Source: Puntigrus tetrazona (taxonomy: Eukaryota > Chordata > Actinopteri > Cypriniformes > Cyprinidae). Taken from it: DNA of 64,000 nucleotides. A program made the position numbers and the translations under genes. Location: contig NC_056700.1 of the NCBI RefSeq assembly GCF_018831695.1, positions 25,112,879-25,176,878 on the forward strand, read 5' to 3'. The notes under the pieces were generated by a model, which saw only the letters and a list, made by a program, of their open reading frames with translations, had not been told where the DNA came from and ran no database searches. Positions 1-13,667 of this stretch are shown one piece after another. Numbering within the stretch: the first letter of the stretch is position 1; every line of letters begins with the position of its first letter.

Positions 1-1438
1 AGTACAATTTTATTACAATTTCAGTAATAATAATTGAATAATTAATAAAAATTGAGCTGTAAATATATATTAGAATGATTTCTGAAGGATTGTGTAAACG
101 TCAGCTTTGATAACAGCAGTAAATTACATTAAAAAAAATATATATTAAAAGAGAAACCACTGATTTAAATTGTAATAATGTGTCCAATAATACAATTTTA
201 ACTATTTCTACTCAAATAAATGCAGCCTTGTTGAGCAAGAGACTCCGTTCAGAAACGTGAAAAATACCCTGAGAACTCCTTCAACTAAAACGATAATAAA
301 TAAAAATAATAATAATTACACTTTACGTTAAATATTTCTCTGATAGTCTAAACTGCACACAAGTGCTTTAACTTCATTTAGTGACCTAACCGCACGTGGC
401 TCAGAAATAAAAGTTGTATTTAAAATTCTGTATAAAATATTGGTCATTTAATACTACTTCTTCTTTATCGAACGCTTGTATAAATATAACGTTTGCCAAT
501 GGTGCACACGTTTATGCAAACTGCTCTCTTTCTTTTGTATCGCTTAATTATATCAAGTCGTATAAATACGAGAGCAACAGTAGCCTAACAAGACAAATCA
601 GTATAGAAATATGTTAGTATGGACTTATATTCAATCTCGTGATGTTCAAACGAAGACTATGCAGTTGCAATTTAGCGATATGCACACAGTTGTGGTCTTG
701 ACCCATCTTGAAGTTGAATCCCGAGTCCTCTTAGTGTGAGACCAAGACAAGGCCGAGTCCGAGATAAAAAATGGTCTTAGGAGCGGTCTCAAGTATTACA
801 ACACTACTGCTTATCATCCTATTAATTGCATAGCCCATATGACATTTTTGCATATCTCTACCACACGTTTTTGTTTTTATGTGCCGTACTATTTACATGC
901 ACATTCACAGGTAGATTTTTTTTTTTCATTCAGTTTTACTCTATTGATTGCCTCTCGTCGAATTCTGGTCCCCGAGAGATGCAAAAAAAACCACTAACGG
1001 TCTAAAATTAGCCCAGCTCTGCATTAAAACCGTGGACCTGGCAACACCGCACACAGATTCAGATCGGTTGTTAATGTTTTTATATCCTTATGAAAATCGT
1101 TTCTCCGCGTCCTTATCTTCGTAATTGTGGCGTGAACTTCTGTATTCTCAGAATCAGAACGGGTGTGAAAATGACATTAAGGACTAAAACACTTACCACA
1201 GAACAGATGTCTGGTCCTGGTTTGGACCAAGCCCCTTTATAAAACAGGAAGAATGTCATAAATATAAAAAAAGGGAACGAGAAAAAAAAAAAAAAGCTAG
1301 ATATACAAATGAGAAAAATAAGTGATATTCATGGGGAGTTTTCAGCAAGGTAATGTAATGCGACAGTGCAATAACTCCTGTGAAATTGGATTTGAGGCAT
1401 TAGCGGTGAAATAGCGCTTTGAATTGAATATATAAGTG
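1..1438. other. 3' flank of gene 1, no gene recognised
   Basis: AT-rich non-coding sequence downstream of gene 1. Short open frames here have no recognisable domain, splice context or repeat structure. It probably contains the gene 1 3' UTR just below 1439; nothing else can be supported. Confidence 0.5.
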
Positions 1439-2657
1439 TTAGAACTGACTGTGTTTTTGTATAAGCCTCCAGATGAATATAACCAGCATCAGTAAGAGAA
1501 GCAGCGACACAGATATGTAGAGGAGGAGAAACCAGTCCATCCGGTCAGAAGAGTCTTCGAGAGGGAAGCTGCTGTCCATCGTGTCGTTGCTTCCTGTTTG
1601 GTTTCTGCATATGTTATTAAAATTGAAATAATGGGTTGAATATAAGCATAATTAAGAAAAGTGTTTTACCTTTCAAATATTTTGACCTCTAACTAAATAT
1701 GCGAGTATGTCTATAATAATAATAACCCTTAATTGTTTGACTTGATAAATTCAAGACTTACGGAAATAGACCAGAAATAGACTCATCACATTCAGCTGAG
1801 ATCAGAAGACAAAGAGCAAAATATATATATACTGAATAAATAGCTTAGAATATATAAAGAGCACTTTAAATATATACGAATGCAAGTGTTTTGTAAATGA
1901 ATGGGTTTTTTTCAAAACATAACTCACATGTATTTTTATATTGAGCGTTATTATGAACATGAAGTTCAACAGGAGCCTGCAGATCTCCTACAGAGCAGAA
2001 GTACCAGCCAGAATCAGTCAGTCTCAGTCCAGTCATCAGCACAGTGAAGGATCTTCTCCCATCATCATCACTGATCTGGACTGATGAACTCTGGGATGTG
2101 TCAGTCCTCCCCACTGTGTAACATCTCTCATCTTTATATCTGCACCACTGTTTAGTTTTATACTGATATCCAGAACTGTAGAGACACTGAACACTGATAT
2201 CTCCAGCTTCACGTCCAGATACACTGCTGCTCACCACAGACACATCAGGAACTGAACACAGACGGCAAAAACTTTGCATGAAATATTGTATATTAAATCA
2301 GTTTTACTTAATGCACCGCAAACAATGTAATTACCTTTTTTAACAGTTACATAGAGATGATTTTTGTCATCTGGGTTGGCGTCGATCTCCACAGCGCACC
2401 AGTAATTTCCAGAGTCAGAGGATGTCGGGTTGTCGAGTTTCACAGTAAAAATATTGTCGGCTGGATAATCAGTTACTGCCCATTTCTTGGTAGAATTTGC
2501 ACGGGCCAAAATTTTGCAAAATGCCCAAGTATACCCTTTACACCAGTATTTTGAGTTCCGCTTATACTGACTGTCATACAGACAGGGGATTGTAATAGTT
2601 CCTCCTTCGCTTACAGTTACGTGATCTAATGTCTTCATACTCAACGTTCCTGTAGGC

Positions 2658-2690
<33 letters not shown>

Positions 2691-3550
2691 CATCATCACT
2701 GAAATTCTACTTTTGGCTTCCAAATAAAAAGAACAATTTGTTTAATGGTTTATAACGTGTTTAATTCGAATTGTGGTGCAACATCATGCCTTTAATTTGT
2801 CATGACATGTTTGATGTTATTGAGCTAGTAAGCCTCTTGAGTTCAACATAAAAAATTAAGAAATAACACACTGTAAAAAAATACTCGATGCAATGTGATG
2901 CAACATATAATAATATAATGTCAAAAATCTCAGCTCTGGGAAAGTGGTCTCAGGGATAGTGAGATAAAGAGTACATCACAACGAAATGATGCATTTATGA
3001 GAACTATTTGAACTAGAGTCTGACCGATTAATAAAAATAACTAATCACAAAAATAACATCTTAAAGTGAACAATCTTACCAAAGGATGCGCGTTCTCTGT
3101 TCATTTAAAACAAGAACGTATCATAATAAAAATTAGAATTCACATAAAAATATAATTAAGTGATTGAATTAGTTCACATTTACTGCATGAACTGTAGTCT
3201 GTACGTCTCAAAAAGACCTACCTTATGCTTTTAATGAATATCAATAATTATGATCTCTTAACAATTCACATCCTTGATAAAAAGGCATTAACTGCATTTA
3301 CAGAATAAACCGCAGTAAAACGGCATAATCCAGATTACTGTGTCTGTGAAAATCACTAGTGCCTCACACAGATGTATGATTGTAAAAAAATATACAAAGT
3401 ACCTAAAAGAAGCAAAACAAGGTATAAATGCGTCACTCATTTATTCGTAAAAAAACAAATGTTAAACTATTTTTCGGGGGTAGAATGTATTTTATGATTC
3501 TTACCTGCAGCGTAAAGTAAAATATAAAAGAGAGTCTGAGGACGAGCCAT
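1439..3550 (-). CDS. PIGRL/CLM gene 1: two-Ig membrane receptor with short tail
   Basis: Five exons on the minus strand: 3505-3550 (start, signal peptide MARPQTLFYILLYAA), 2335-2649 (Ig1), 1928-2251 (Ig2), 1762-1795 (stalk), 1439-1604 (stalk, membrane segment, stop). Phases are 1,1,1,2 and the sum is 885 nt, giving 294 residues. Both Ig domains show the V-set cysteines, the DSG-x-Y/W-x-C motif and the extra CD300/pIgR cysteine pair (YWCKGYTWAFC in Ig1; QWC...RC in Ig2). A hydrophobic helix at about residues 264-285 has no charged residue, and the cytoplasmic end is only RLIQKHSQF, without tyrosine. Family knowledge places it with fish PIGRL/CMRF35-like receptors at the cell surface. With no adaptor-binding charge and no ITIM it could be a non-signalling or decoy receptor; that part is inference. 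The ligand is unknown. Confidence 0.88.
2660..2690. repeat. (CA)n microsatellite at the Ig2-Ig1 intron edge
   Basis: CA dinucleotide run directly beside the acceptor side of the gene 1 Ig1 exon. On the gene strand it is a TG tract in the intron. Similar runs sit beside the Ig2 exons of genes 4-8. Confidence 0.85.
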
Positions 3551-6532
3551 GTGACGGTCAGACCGAGTGAAAGACTGAAATGAACATCTCACTTCCTGCC
3601 TGCCAGAGGCAGATAAGTAGTTCCTGTTACTGCATTCAGAGACCTACATGCACACTTTTTATTGTTTATTACCTTATTGCAGTAAAGGTTTGATTAAATA
3701 TGGAATAAAAAAATAATAATAATACACAAGGTATCAGAAATGCACAAATGAAAGGCATTATTATTAGCCTAGTGACTCTTAATACATAAAAACGGTCAGT
3801 TTATATATTTCTATACTGCATGTTTCATCAGATCTGAACTAGACAGAATATATGTTTTGAGTTGCAAATAAAAATAATTCAGTGCGCCAAATATGATGGT
3901 GCATTAGTATTAAGCGCATCAACTATAAAAACATGCCCAAGGTTCAAATCCAAGGCAATTCATCAAGCAAAATAAATAATGGCTCAGTACATACACAGTT
4001 CCTTTGAACCAGTCAGGGTCGTGTGGAGGGCACGCGTTTGATCAGGCATTAACACCGAGTCTTAAAGGGGAGGTTTTTTCAGGCTTAAGAACAGCCGAGA
4101 AACACACAACTGAAGAGATTGGCTCTTTGAACTCGGAATAAAAACCCAAAAGAACAAAGGGAAGCGTTTCTCCCAACTCTGCCTTTCCAGCCTTTTGCTT
4201 TTAAGAAACGCAATCCGACTCTCTCTCCACAAAGCTACACGCACTCCTCCATCAGCTCCACGCAAAGCGCAAGCTGACAAAACATCCCCAGAAATCAGAG
4301 GTTTTTTATAGCTTGTAATTAACCTGAAACACCTGCCTCCACTAATTAGCTCAACCCACATCTTTAGCCCATTAGAGAGCCGTACCTCCTAAACACCACC
4401 AGAAGAGGGAGACAGAGAACACTGAGCTGGACTAATACACTAAACCTTATTGTTATGAAGTCAAGAGTCACGTCAGTTCACATCATGTGCATGAATATTA
4501 CATTCTACATTTCTTAACCACCAACTACTGGCCTGGCACTAATAACATAGTTTTTTTTTTAAAATGCACTTAATTTTTTCATGCCATTTTACTCATTTAA
4601 TGGTAATTAATAATTAATTCTAATATGTTGAATTAATTGCTTGTAGTATTTAGAAACAATTAAGTGAATATAGTGACTCATTTTTTTTGTTTTTGTGGGA
4701 AATTCAATACAGAAGACGTGTACTAGCGTCCCCTACCACACAACAATGAAAACACGGGTTCTAGGAGCACGAGTAGAGCTTGAAGCATTAGTAAAGTATA
4801 CTTAAAAAGCCCATTTCTGAGAAGTTTTTATTGTTTTTATATATAAATAATAGTACTGAAGTATTGATTATTGATAAGATTTTTTTTCTTACTGAAAATC
4901 ACTTTCTCAAAAATGCTGTCATTACAGTGACAGTTTAAAGCATCTAGAAAATGCAACACATTTTATTTATAGTCACAGAATGATCAGAAGGAAAACATTC
5001 TCTAAAAACGTTCTAAAAATTTTATTGATAACACCGTTACAACATTATCCTCCGACATTCGAATAAAAATTTGATGTCACCATTACGGACAGAAGTGTTT
5101 GCTTTAGTGTTCTGTAGACTCTTGTCTTCTTGATGATTTTATTTAGCTGCCGTGACTTTTTCATGGCAAAAAACTAAAGAGAAAATGTGATCAGATGATG
5201 TTGGGCAGATGTGGATAATAAAGATCTTATAATTATGTAGTGATATGGTCGGTGTGATTCATTTTATATTATTCTGTTTCAAAAGTATGTATTAAAACAC
5301 ATTGTTAACGAATAACTTTGAACCACTGAATGCTTAGACACAGAGATCAAGAATCAGTTTATGAATCTTAACAACGGTCACCTTCGCTGCGGCATGAAGC
5401 GTGTTTTTGAGATTCTTACACTGATGTTTGTGTGATGGCAAAAAGCTTTTTGAAACTATCTGATGAAGATCTCAATCTGTACAACTGTTGGTCTTCCATA
5501 ATAAACAGTGTGCAACTAATGCCATAGCAACCAGCATTGTCTAATCACATGTTCTGTTGCTCTTTTTGCCATAAACACAGCTACAACAGCTAAAGAAGTG
5601 CATCAGAGAGTAGAATTGCGCAACTAAATCAAACGCTCCTCGCCATAATGGTGAACCAACATCTAAACCTCTATTAATCTCAATAAGAACATTTATTAAT
5701 GTCTGACAGAAATAAAGTCAATAATCTGGTTTGTAATAAGTGAAGATGGTTAAGCTGTTTTGGAGCTAGTTTAATGAAGTTGAAGCACCATCAAACAAAG
5801 GTTGGGTTTTTACTTTCAACTAAATTCTGTGTCCAGTAAACGATTATACTATATCGCTGTCTTATTATTTATGACAGTAGAAAATCTGTACCGGTGAAAA
5901 TAACTTAACTTGAAAACCATGATCTTCTGAAGCTTTATTATAGAGGAGTCTGTCCATGCCTGATTTTATACAGTTTAATCTCCAACCCTTCCCTATTCTT
6001 TGGACTAGACAAAGAAATACACAAAGTAAAAATCTACCAGCAGATGGCATCATACAGACAGAAAATATAGTGAATGTAGCGTGTAATATGTGAAATGAAA
6101 AAGTATGCATGCTGTATATTTCATACAAAAACAGTTTATTGGCTTTATACGATGTTCAATTTTAATTAATACAATTAAATGTAATATCTAAAAAAAATAA
6201 ATACTAACTAAATAAATCTGGTCTTAAAGAAAGCTCTTTTAAAAATGTTGGCTGGTCATGAATTAATTCTGGAATATACCTGTAATATACCTGATGTACT
6301 TTAGAAATGCACTTCATATCTATGTACTGTAAATTATTAATTTTGTTCACAGTAATGCCAACCAGCATATATTTAAAAAAAACACTGACAAACGTACATT
6401 CTTAGCTGCATTCGTTCACTGAACCTTCGCACTGTTTAAACTGAAACTGTAAAATAGACTTATTGTTCATTTTAAATGACTGATTGTTACTTTCTTACAG
6501 ATCATTCAGAAGAAGCAGAAGTAACAGAGGCT
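3551..6532. other. Intergenic region between genes 1 and 2
   Basis: No coding exon was recognised. The stretch 5850-6130 matches 13220-13560 and forms the 3' flank of a duplicated unit containing gene 2. AATAAA on the minus strand near 5934-5940 could be the gene 2 polyadenylation signal. The part next to 3550 must hold the gene 1 promoter; a purine-rich ETS-like sequence is visible but not decisive. Confidence 0.5.
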
Positions 6533-9500
6533 TTACGAATTCACAGCCTTTTTTTTCACGGAGCTGTAGATCACAGCACCATCAGAATTCAGTGAAGATG
6601 AAGGCTGTGAATCAACAAGATCAGCACATCACAACCACGTTTTTTCACTGTAACACGTTACATGACAGAAATGGATCTCATTTGTATTTCAGCTTTGACA
6701 AATCACTTATGTAAAATATCAGTGGAGAACAATCAGAGCAGACACTTACTGCTTTAGGAAAGGTGACCACAGAACTGTAAATGACCGAATGAGACTGTGA
6801 ATAAACACATGATGATTATTCATTTGTAATCAGTTTCTACAGACAGCTCCACACATATGAACTGAGGACTTACAGGATCATCTGCTGGACTGTTGGAGGT
6901 TGTTGGGTTTTCACACGGCATCTACATTAAACACAAACAGATTTAGATTTCTGTTTCGGGTGAATGTGTTCTTTTATGAAGATTTCTGAAATGCATTCAA
7001 GTGTTAATTACTTAATACTTACTGTGGTGCTGTTAAAATGTGCTTCTTCTCTATTTTGAGGCCTCTCTGTCGGAGTGAGATATGAAGAATAAATCTCTTA
7101 ATGTATTCCATGTACAAAAAGGATCTTTGGAATCAACGGAATCTTTTAATTTCACAAAAAATAAAGAACGTTCTATAGATTTCTTTTAAATGAAAAAGTT
7201 TTTTTTTTTTAAATGTTCACTGAGAGGTTACTTGGGAAACCAAAATATATCTTGACAGGGGTCTATGAATCAAATAGAATGAAATACTACTTATTTAATG
7301 TAGCCCTCTAAAGTACTTGATTCTGATTGGTCAGGTTATATTATTATATGTTTATGTATTGATTTGTTAGGTAGCTGCAAATGAAGCATTGTAATGCAAT
7401 TTCAATCATCTAGAAAACTCACTCTGCTTCTTTCTCAGTCTCCAAGTTACTATGGCAACAAGAGTAACCAGCAGTAAGAGCAGAATCGCTGGAAGACACG
7501 TGACCAGAATCACATCACGCCTGTAAGAGATGTGTTTGTATTTACAACCCACAACTATTTTCAACAAATATCAATGCTTATAATTCAGATAAATAATTTC
7601 AAGCAAATGCAGAGTGAAATACCTGAAATACTTTTGTTCATCCGTGCTGCTGTGTGTTTGACTATTAACAGTCTCTGAGGATGCTGTTAGAGATGGATGG
7701 GTTTCAGTTCTGCAGTTAAAAATCACATTATACGGTGGCATGAAATAAATGTACTATTATCAAAGAGATTTACTATTATTGATGTCTGAATAACACACTC
7801 ACATGTCTGTCTCAGGACTTGATTCAGTTTTCATAGCTGCCAGCCAAAAGCAGAAAGAGAAACACAACATTTCTTAGTTAACACAGTTTTATTAATAATC
7901 AAAGAAACGGTTCGTTACGCAAGACTACTTCAGAAAAAGCATCCTTTGGTGATCAGTCATGATATAAAAAGTCAAAATTGTGTATGTAATAGTTATTTGT
8001 AACAAATTCAGATTCCTGTTGACTGATGGCTGTGATGTGTGTCTGCAAAACAGTAGAATAGCAAAAAAAAAAAAGTTAAATACTACTAATTACTGACTAC
8101 TATTAATAATATTAACAATTAAAGAAAAACTAATATATAAATACGTAATACTTTGCATGTACTGTGTGTAGGTATCACCTTCCATACCAATATATTCATA
8201 GATATAAACGTTTTGGCCTTTTTACAACCCTTGGTTGCCTAGGTTACAATAAAATGTTAAAAAATAGTGTTTTTTGGGTTTTTTTTTTTTTTACGTGGTC
8301 AAGTATGTTTACACCTACATATCGACCTCAGATGGAGATGGTGTAGCTGTTGGGACAGTTGTGAAAATTTGAAAGAAATTAGGTTTTAGTGTATTGAGAT
8401 TGACATCACGTTCATGGCTGAATTGTCTGTGGTCTTACCTCTTTCAGGTTCAGTGACCGTGAGTTGAACAGGAGCCTGCAGATCTCCTACAGAGCAGAAG
8501 TACCAGCCAGAATCAGTCAGTCTCAGTCCAGTCATCAGCACAGTGAAGGATCTTCTCCCATCATCATCACTGATCTGGACTGATGAACTCTGGGATGTGT
8601 CAGTCCTCCCCACTGTGTAACATCTCTCATCTTTATATCTGCACCACTGTTTAGTTTTATACTGATATCCAGAACTGTAGAGACACTGAACACTGATATC
8701 TCCAGCTTCATGTCCAGATACACTGCTGCTCTCCACAGACACATCAGGAACTGAACACAGAGAAAAAAGTATTTTTTTTTTTTTGCAAATTTGCTCATTA
8801 TTGATTACAAAGATAATGATCAACGTATGCGCATCCAACAGATCAAAAGCTTGATGCAGGTGCTCAAAAAGAATAACCACAGCTCCAAAAAGTAGAAAAA
8901 TATATTTTTTTATTTTTCCTATTTGTGATGTTTCAAGCCTAAAAGCCCTTTATCATGAGACGATAAGCACGTACACAGCCCTTATATACAGCACGAGTAA
9001 ATCACATGATCATCCGTCCTTATTGCAAGAAAGCAAACCAAAACAGAATCTGAAGCTGAAGAAGTCTTGTGCTACTCGACTTCGATCGCTTCACTTCAAG
9101 TTTCTTTTGCACGTTTCGTGTTTTTTTTTTTTTTTTTGATCTTGTGGGTGACCATGTGATGTACTTTATATACAGGCTGAGCTGTGTATGTCTTCACTTT
9201 CTGAAGAGTTTTCAGGCTCGAAACGTCACATGTTGTGAAATCATCGTAAATATTTAGTGGTGTGCCATCATTGGTTTTTTGCGTCATTGTTTATGAAATG
9301 CAAACATGTATATTTTTGTAAAGTGTTTAATTTTAAGTGTTTTATCAGTTGTTTCTGTACTTTTCTGGAATTATCCTTATAATCATTTCTCAAAACAATT
9401 CTACAAACACAATAGATTATTTATGTCACAACATAGAGAATAACAAGTCCGTGCATCAATGTTCACAAATAAGGCTTTATCATGACTATATCCTTTTTCA

Positions 9501-10910
9501 ATTTTTTGCCTCTCTACCCTTCCCCCAACCGTCTTAGCTTCTTCTTTTGGTATTTTTCCTTGTAGTTCTCCTAAAAGATGATTTAATGATGACTTTTTAC
9601 AGAAGCACGGAAAACATTTTAAAAAGTGCACATCCAAAAGAAATCAAGACTAGAGGAAGTAAAACTCAGACACCTTTTATTCAGAGTTTTGAATAATAAG
9701 TGTAATTTTCATACAATTAATTGAAGAATATCATGTTAAGACTTCAAAACAATATCATTACGCCGGGAGATTTGAAAACTGATGTTTTTTAATGTTAGCA
9801 TCACACATATTTAGCTTCGCATCTATGGGTTTTGTGGAACCTGTGTTTTAGCTCCACTCAGTCATTTCTCTTTGAAACTCCGGCGAAACGTAAAGGGTAT
9901 AATAAAAACAGTGTTGCACAAATTTTTTTTTTTGTTTAATTAAAAGTTGCCAACGTTATTTTGATTAGTTTTGATCATCATAATTTTGATCATGACTCAG
10001 CTTAAAATTGAACGTAAAGCAAACTCAAACTTCTCTGAGTTAGTTCTGCTAATGATTGAAAAAAACTAGTATGCTGTTATGTTTGACATGCAAAAGATTA
10101 TCTGTTATTTTGAAGTTTCACCACTGTGATAAACACTACAGTGACTCTATGTGTAATATCTCAGTGTGTAATACAAGTAACATCTTACTTTTTCATAAAA
10201 TATACATGCTAAATGTTATTGCTATGCTAAATGTGACGTGCTATGTGGATTTAAACTGAAAAAGGTCATATAATAGTTACAAAAACAATTGGTGTATCAA
10301 AAACTTTTTGCATAATTTACAGCATTACTTATAGCTGCATTATCGTATTTCAGTAAAATGCATAAACATGTTTATCAAAGAACTGTTTCAATTTGGAAAG
10401 ATATTCTCACCTGATTGTACGGTCAGATACAGATAATAACTGTAGTCTAGGGTGTTATGGTCACCGATCTCCGCAGCACACCAGTAATATCCAGAGTCTG
10501 AGGTCTGCAGATTCTTCCACTGAACTGTAAAAATACTCTGGGCTGGATAATCAGTGAGGGAATATTTTCCTGACCCATTTGCATATTTTAATATACTGCA
10601 AGTAGACCAAAAATGCCCCATACACCAGTATTTACGGTTTCCTTCATATTTTTTATCATATAGACAGGGAATAATGCCTGGTGATCCAGATTTCACTCCG
10701 ATATTCATCCCGGATCCAGCATCTGCAGACAAGATGAAGTTCAGTGAATAACATAAATATACATAAACTGGGCTTTACGGAAAAGTAGCTATACTCTAGA
10801 ATTACTAGCCTAAAGAATTCACATTAAACACATTAATACAATAGTTGAATCACTTGTGTTTTACCTGAGATGTGAAGTAAAATCCCAGAGAGAACCAGAA
10901 GGTAAATCAT
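6533..10910 (-). CDS. PIGRL/CLM gene 2: inhibitory two-Ig receptor with two ITIMs
   Basis: Ten exons: 10865-10910 (signal peptide MIYLLVLSGILLHIS), 10411-10722 (Ig1), 8439-8750 (Ig2), 7803-7836 and 7623-7709 (Ser/Thr-rich stalk), 7423-7520 (membrane helix), then tail exons 7023-7066, 6874-6921, 6750-6794 and 6533-6604. All phases agree and the total is 1098 nt, 365 residues. Ig1 keeps the extra cysteine pair (YWC...C), and so does Ig2. The helix (about residues 267-290) is followed by WRLRKK, a normal stop-transfer. Two VIYSSV motifs around Tyr333 and Tyr355 fit the ITIM consensus [SIVL]xYxx[VIL]. By family analogy they would recruit SHP phosphatases when phosphorylated. It is a close tandem duplicate of gene 3. 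Possible extra stalk exons near 8010 and 8340 were not used because their phases do not fit. Confidence 0.9.
8881..10387. other. Large intron of gene 2 between Ig2 and Ig1
   Basis: Non-coding. Part of it (about 8880-9060) is shared with the corresponding intron of gene 3 near 16200-16330, which supports their origin by duplication. No extra exon was found. Confidence 0.55.
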
Positions 10911-11130
10911 GTCTACAGTGGAGTACATGTGTATGAGAGGATCTGTTCACTTCTAGCTGTGTCTCTGTTTCTGCTTGATTCAGAGGAAGAGCAGAAATAT
11001 CGCCTTAAACCACATCAGCACCAAGTGAGCAAATTTAGACAGTTTGCAGCCAGCAACCTCACACTTACTGGTTTTAGCCCCTTTCCTACTGAACCCACAA
11101 ACGCTGAACAAGATTTTACATTGTAGTAAA
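10911..11130 (-). promoter_or_regulatory. Proximal promoter of gene 2 with PU.1/ETS and RUNX-like sites
   Basis: Upstream of the start codon, GAGGAAG (10983-10989) and AACCACA (11008-11014) on the plus strand match ETS/PU.1 and RUNX core motifs. The pair is kept at similar spacing upstream of gene 3 (GAGGAAG 18435-18441, AACCACA 18460-18466) and gene 5 (GAGGAAG from 32393, AACCACA 32418-32424). This suggests myeloid control, but part of the conservation could simply reflect recent duplication. Confidence 0.45.
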
Positions 11131-11340
11131 CAGCTTAAATTGTATTTCAAAATGAACACACAAACTGTTCGTGCAAGTATGATTAACAAAATAACTGTTA
11201 CAAAAGCTTAAATTGTATTTTATATTATGTGCTCAATTACATTTTCCAATTCATTAACAATTTTTTAAAGGGTTCATGCAGGCTGTTCCCCACAATGTCA
11301 AAATGTACATGCAAGTATGATTAAGGTTTAGTCAGGTTTA

Positions 11341-11700
11341 GTTCTTGTGTTCTTCTGTCAGTGTGGACTCACAGTGCTGTATATCATGCTGTATATTGCT
11401 CCACCTGCTGGAGACTTCATCACCTCACTCCCAGCAACATTATTAGTAGTAGGTTACCGTAGGTTCTGTTCTTGTTGGGATCCTGTAAAGATAGGGATCC
11501 AAGCAAATAATGTACAGAACTCATCAATATTAAAACAAAGGTCAAACCTGGACATTTCAGTCAATAAAAAAAATCTGGCCAGGACACACCTGGAAATAGA
11601 GCACATGGTCACCCTGAAATAGTTATGTCAATGTCTGGTCTATTTCATATTTTATAGTGCTGTATACAACAGGATCTCCAGGTTTAGAGCACATCTGCAT
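11341..11700 (-). pseudogene. Relic of PIGRL cytoplasmic-tail exons
   Basis: Two tail-exon relics of gene-4 type. One at about 11640-11695 reads through a VVYSTI tyrosine motif after an AG acceptor. The other at about 11365-11485 starts with DPNKN and ends in YSTVSPH plus stop, but has an indel in its middle. No Ig or membrane exon accompanies them, so this is a remnant of a lost C-type gene upstream of gene 2. Confidence 0.6.
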
Positions 11701-13667
11701 TTCACACACAACAATAAAAAGAGTAACATCAAGAAACCAAAATCTGCCGTATGAGTGTAGGCTAAAAATATCCTAAAAATATGTTTGTCAGAAATATAGT
11801 ATGAAATAGGTTCAATTTCTGATCAAAGGGATAGTTCCAATGAACATCTGATTAAGAGTCATTTCCTCTGATGAGCCGGTCCCTTTAGACCTATGATCTC
11901 ATCAGTGTATTTTTAATCAGATCAGAATGAATTCCACGTGAGGGTCACCATACCTGGCCACAAGTCACTTCACTTTCATCATTAGAGAGCTGGGTTTAGT
12001 ACATCACCAGAAGAGGGAGACAGAGGCTCCAAAGAGTTCTGCAGAAATCCACTTGGTCTTGTGAATGCAATACCTGATATTTACAAAACTCATAGATGGT
12101 CACCTTTGTCCCTTTTATCAGCGTCATCCTGTTTTTGAGGAGCACCACATAAACTTCCTCCTTCTTGGAGGAATTGGTCAAATTGTGGCCTGTCAATAAA
12201 AAGTACAAAAAAAAAATCTTTAGTCACGGGCAGCCCAGACCTCTAATGATTATTAGGCATACAGCAAACATTATTATTATTATATTATTATATATAAATA
12301 CTATTCATGACAATCAGCCTTAAACATGGAAATGTGGCTTACCAGTGTGTGTTATGTGTCCTAAAATGTTAACTCTTTTCATCTAACTAGACAATGTACT
12401 AATTATTTTGTACTCAAACACATTTTCTTTTGATTTCTTCATTGATTCCAGCAAGAAACATCTGTAACAACTATAATTACATTTTTGTATATTTTACTCA
12501 AAAATGTAATTATAAACCCATAAATCACTTTTGGTAACAAAAACGTTAAAAGCCTGGTGTAAGTCATGCGTCATATCTTGTGAGCTGACAAAATCACTTA
12601 CTCTCTCAGAGTTAACTCACACTATATATAAAGTTTGATTGTGCTGAAAAGAGTTATGCAGTCACATTATGTCACAATAGAGTTGATGTGAAATTTATAT
12701 TCATTCTTCCTCAGGACACACAAGACTCTGCCTGAGTCAACTTTCACTGGGTTTTACTCTAGAGTTTGAAATGTTGTTTAACGTGAGCTACATGTCCACG
12801 CTAAAGAAATCCCCTTAGCTGCCGACACTGATAAAGCCTTGCCTTCTTATCAGTTTGCGTTGGTTGAGTTACAGAACTGTGATGATCTTAAAGACGCATT
12901 TAAACCCAACGGTCTCATTGAGTTCTGTGCCGCCCTCCCTAACGAGACATACTTAAACATCAAAAGGCATGCAATGAAGGTGTCCACACTTTTTGGCAGC
13001 ATGCAAACCTTTTCAGGCATGCATATTTGCATCAGTGTTTTGGACTATTAAACCTGACATTGGACATCTTATCAGTCAACACCTTTCCAGGAGGTTTACA
13101 GAATACAAATCATCTAACTAACCAATTGCGCAGAGTTATGAGTATCCACATTATTTCTGATTCTCTATAGCAGCTATTGTTAGTATGAAGAGTGACAAAG
13201 TACAGGACATGATTAGACTATATTGTCTTATTATTTATGACAATAGAACTTAAAGTATTAAAGTGTAACATGTATCTGAACATGTATTAAAGATCATAAC
13301 CTTCTGAAGCTTTTATATAGAGGGGTTTGTCCATACCTGATTTTATACATTTTATTTCTGTTTTTGAATAGAAAAAGAAACACACAAAGATCTCAAGTTT
13401 GTGGAGAAATGTACAGATGGTGCCATACAAACAGAAAATGTGAATATATGTAACATATGAAATTAAAAGCATGCATGCTGAATGAACTATTAATGCAAAA
13501 ATGTTAATTGGCTTTTTTTTTTTACAATGTGCATTTTTAATGAATACAAATAAACATGGCATCTAAAAAAATTGCATTTAAGTTATGTAGGCCTAATCTC
13601 GAAAGCATGAGAAAAAAACTATGAATAATATCTGAACTTTTTTAAAGTGTTGATTGGTAAAGTGAAC
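11701..13667. other. Intergenic region between the tail relic and gene 3
   Basis: No gene recognised. The right part (13220-13560) is the copy of the 3' flank found at 5850-6130. Overlapping short frames on both strands at 12839-13051 have no domain or splice support. Confidence 0.5.

Noticed and set aside
2036..2224. A 62-residue open frame (starting MYLDVKLEISVFS) repeated over every Ig2 exon
   Set aside because: It is a second frame of the same strand inside the highly conserved Ig2 exon. Its conservation follows from the exon itself, and it has no splice or start context of its own.
4062..4361. 99-residue minus-strand frame between genes 1 and 2
   Set aside because: No domain, no exon context. 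The CCAGAAGAGGGAGAC-type segment just beyond it (near 4398) recurs near 12005 and, partly, 25657, so this looks like repeat sequence.
8010..8360. Possible extra Thr/Pro-rich stalk exons of gene 2 (also near 15340-15700 in gene 3)
   Set aside because: The acceptors or donors are weak or missing and the phases do not fit the flanking phase-1 exons, whereas direct Ig2-to-stalk joining gives a perfect frame.
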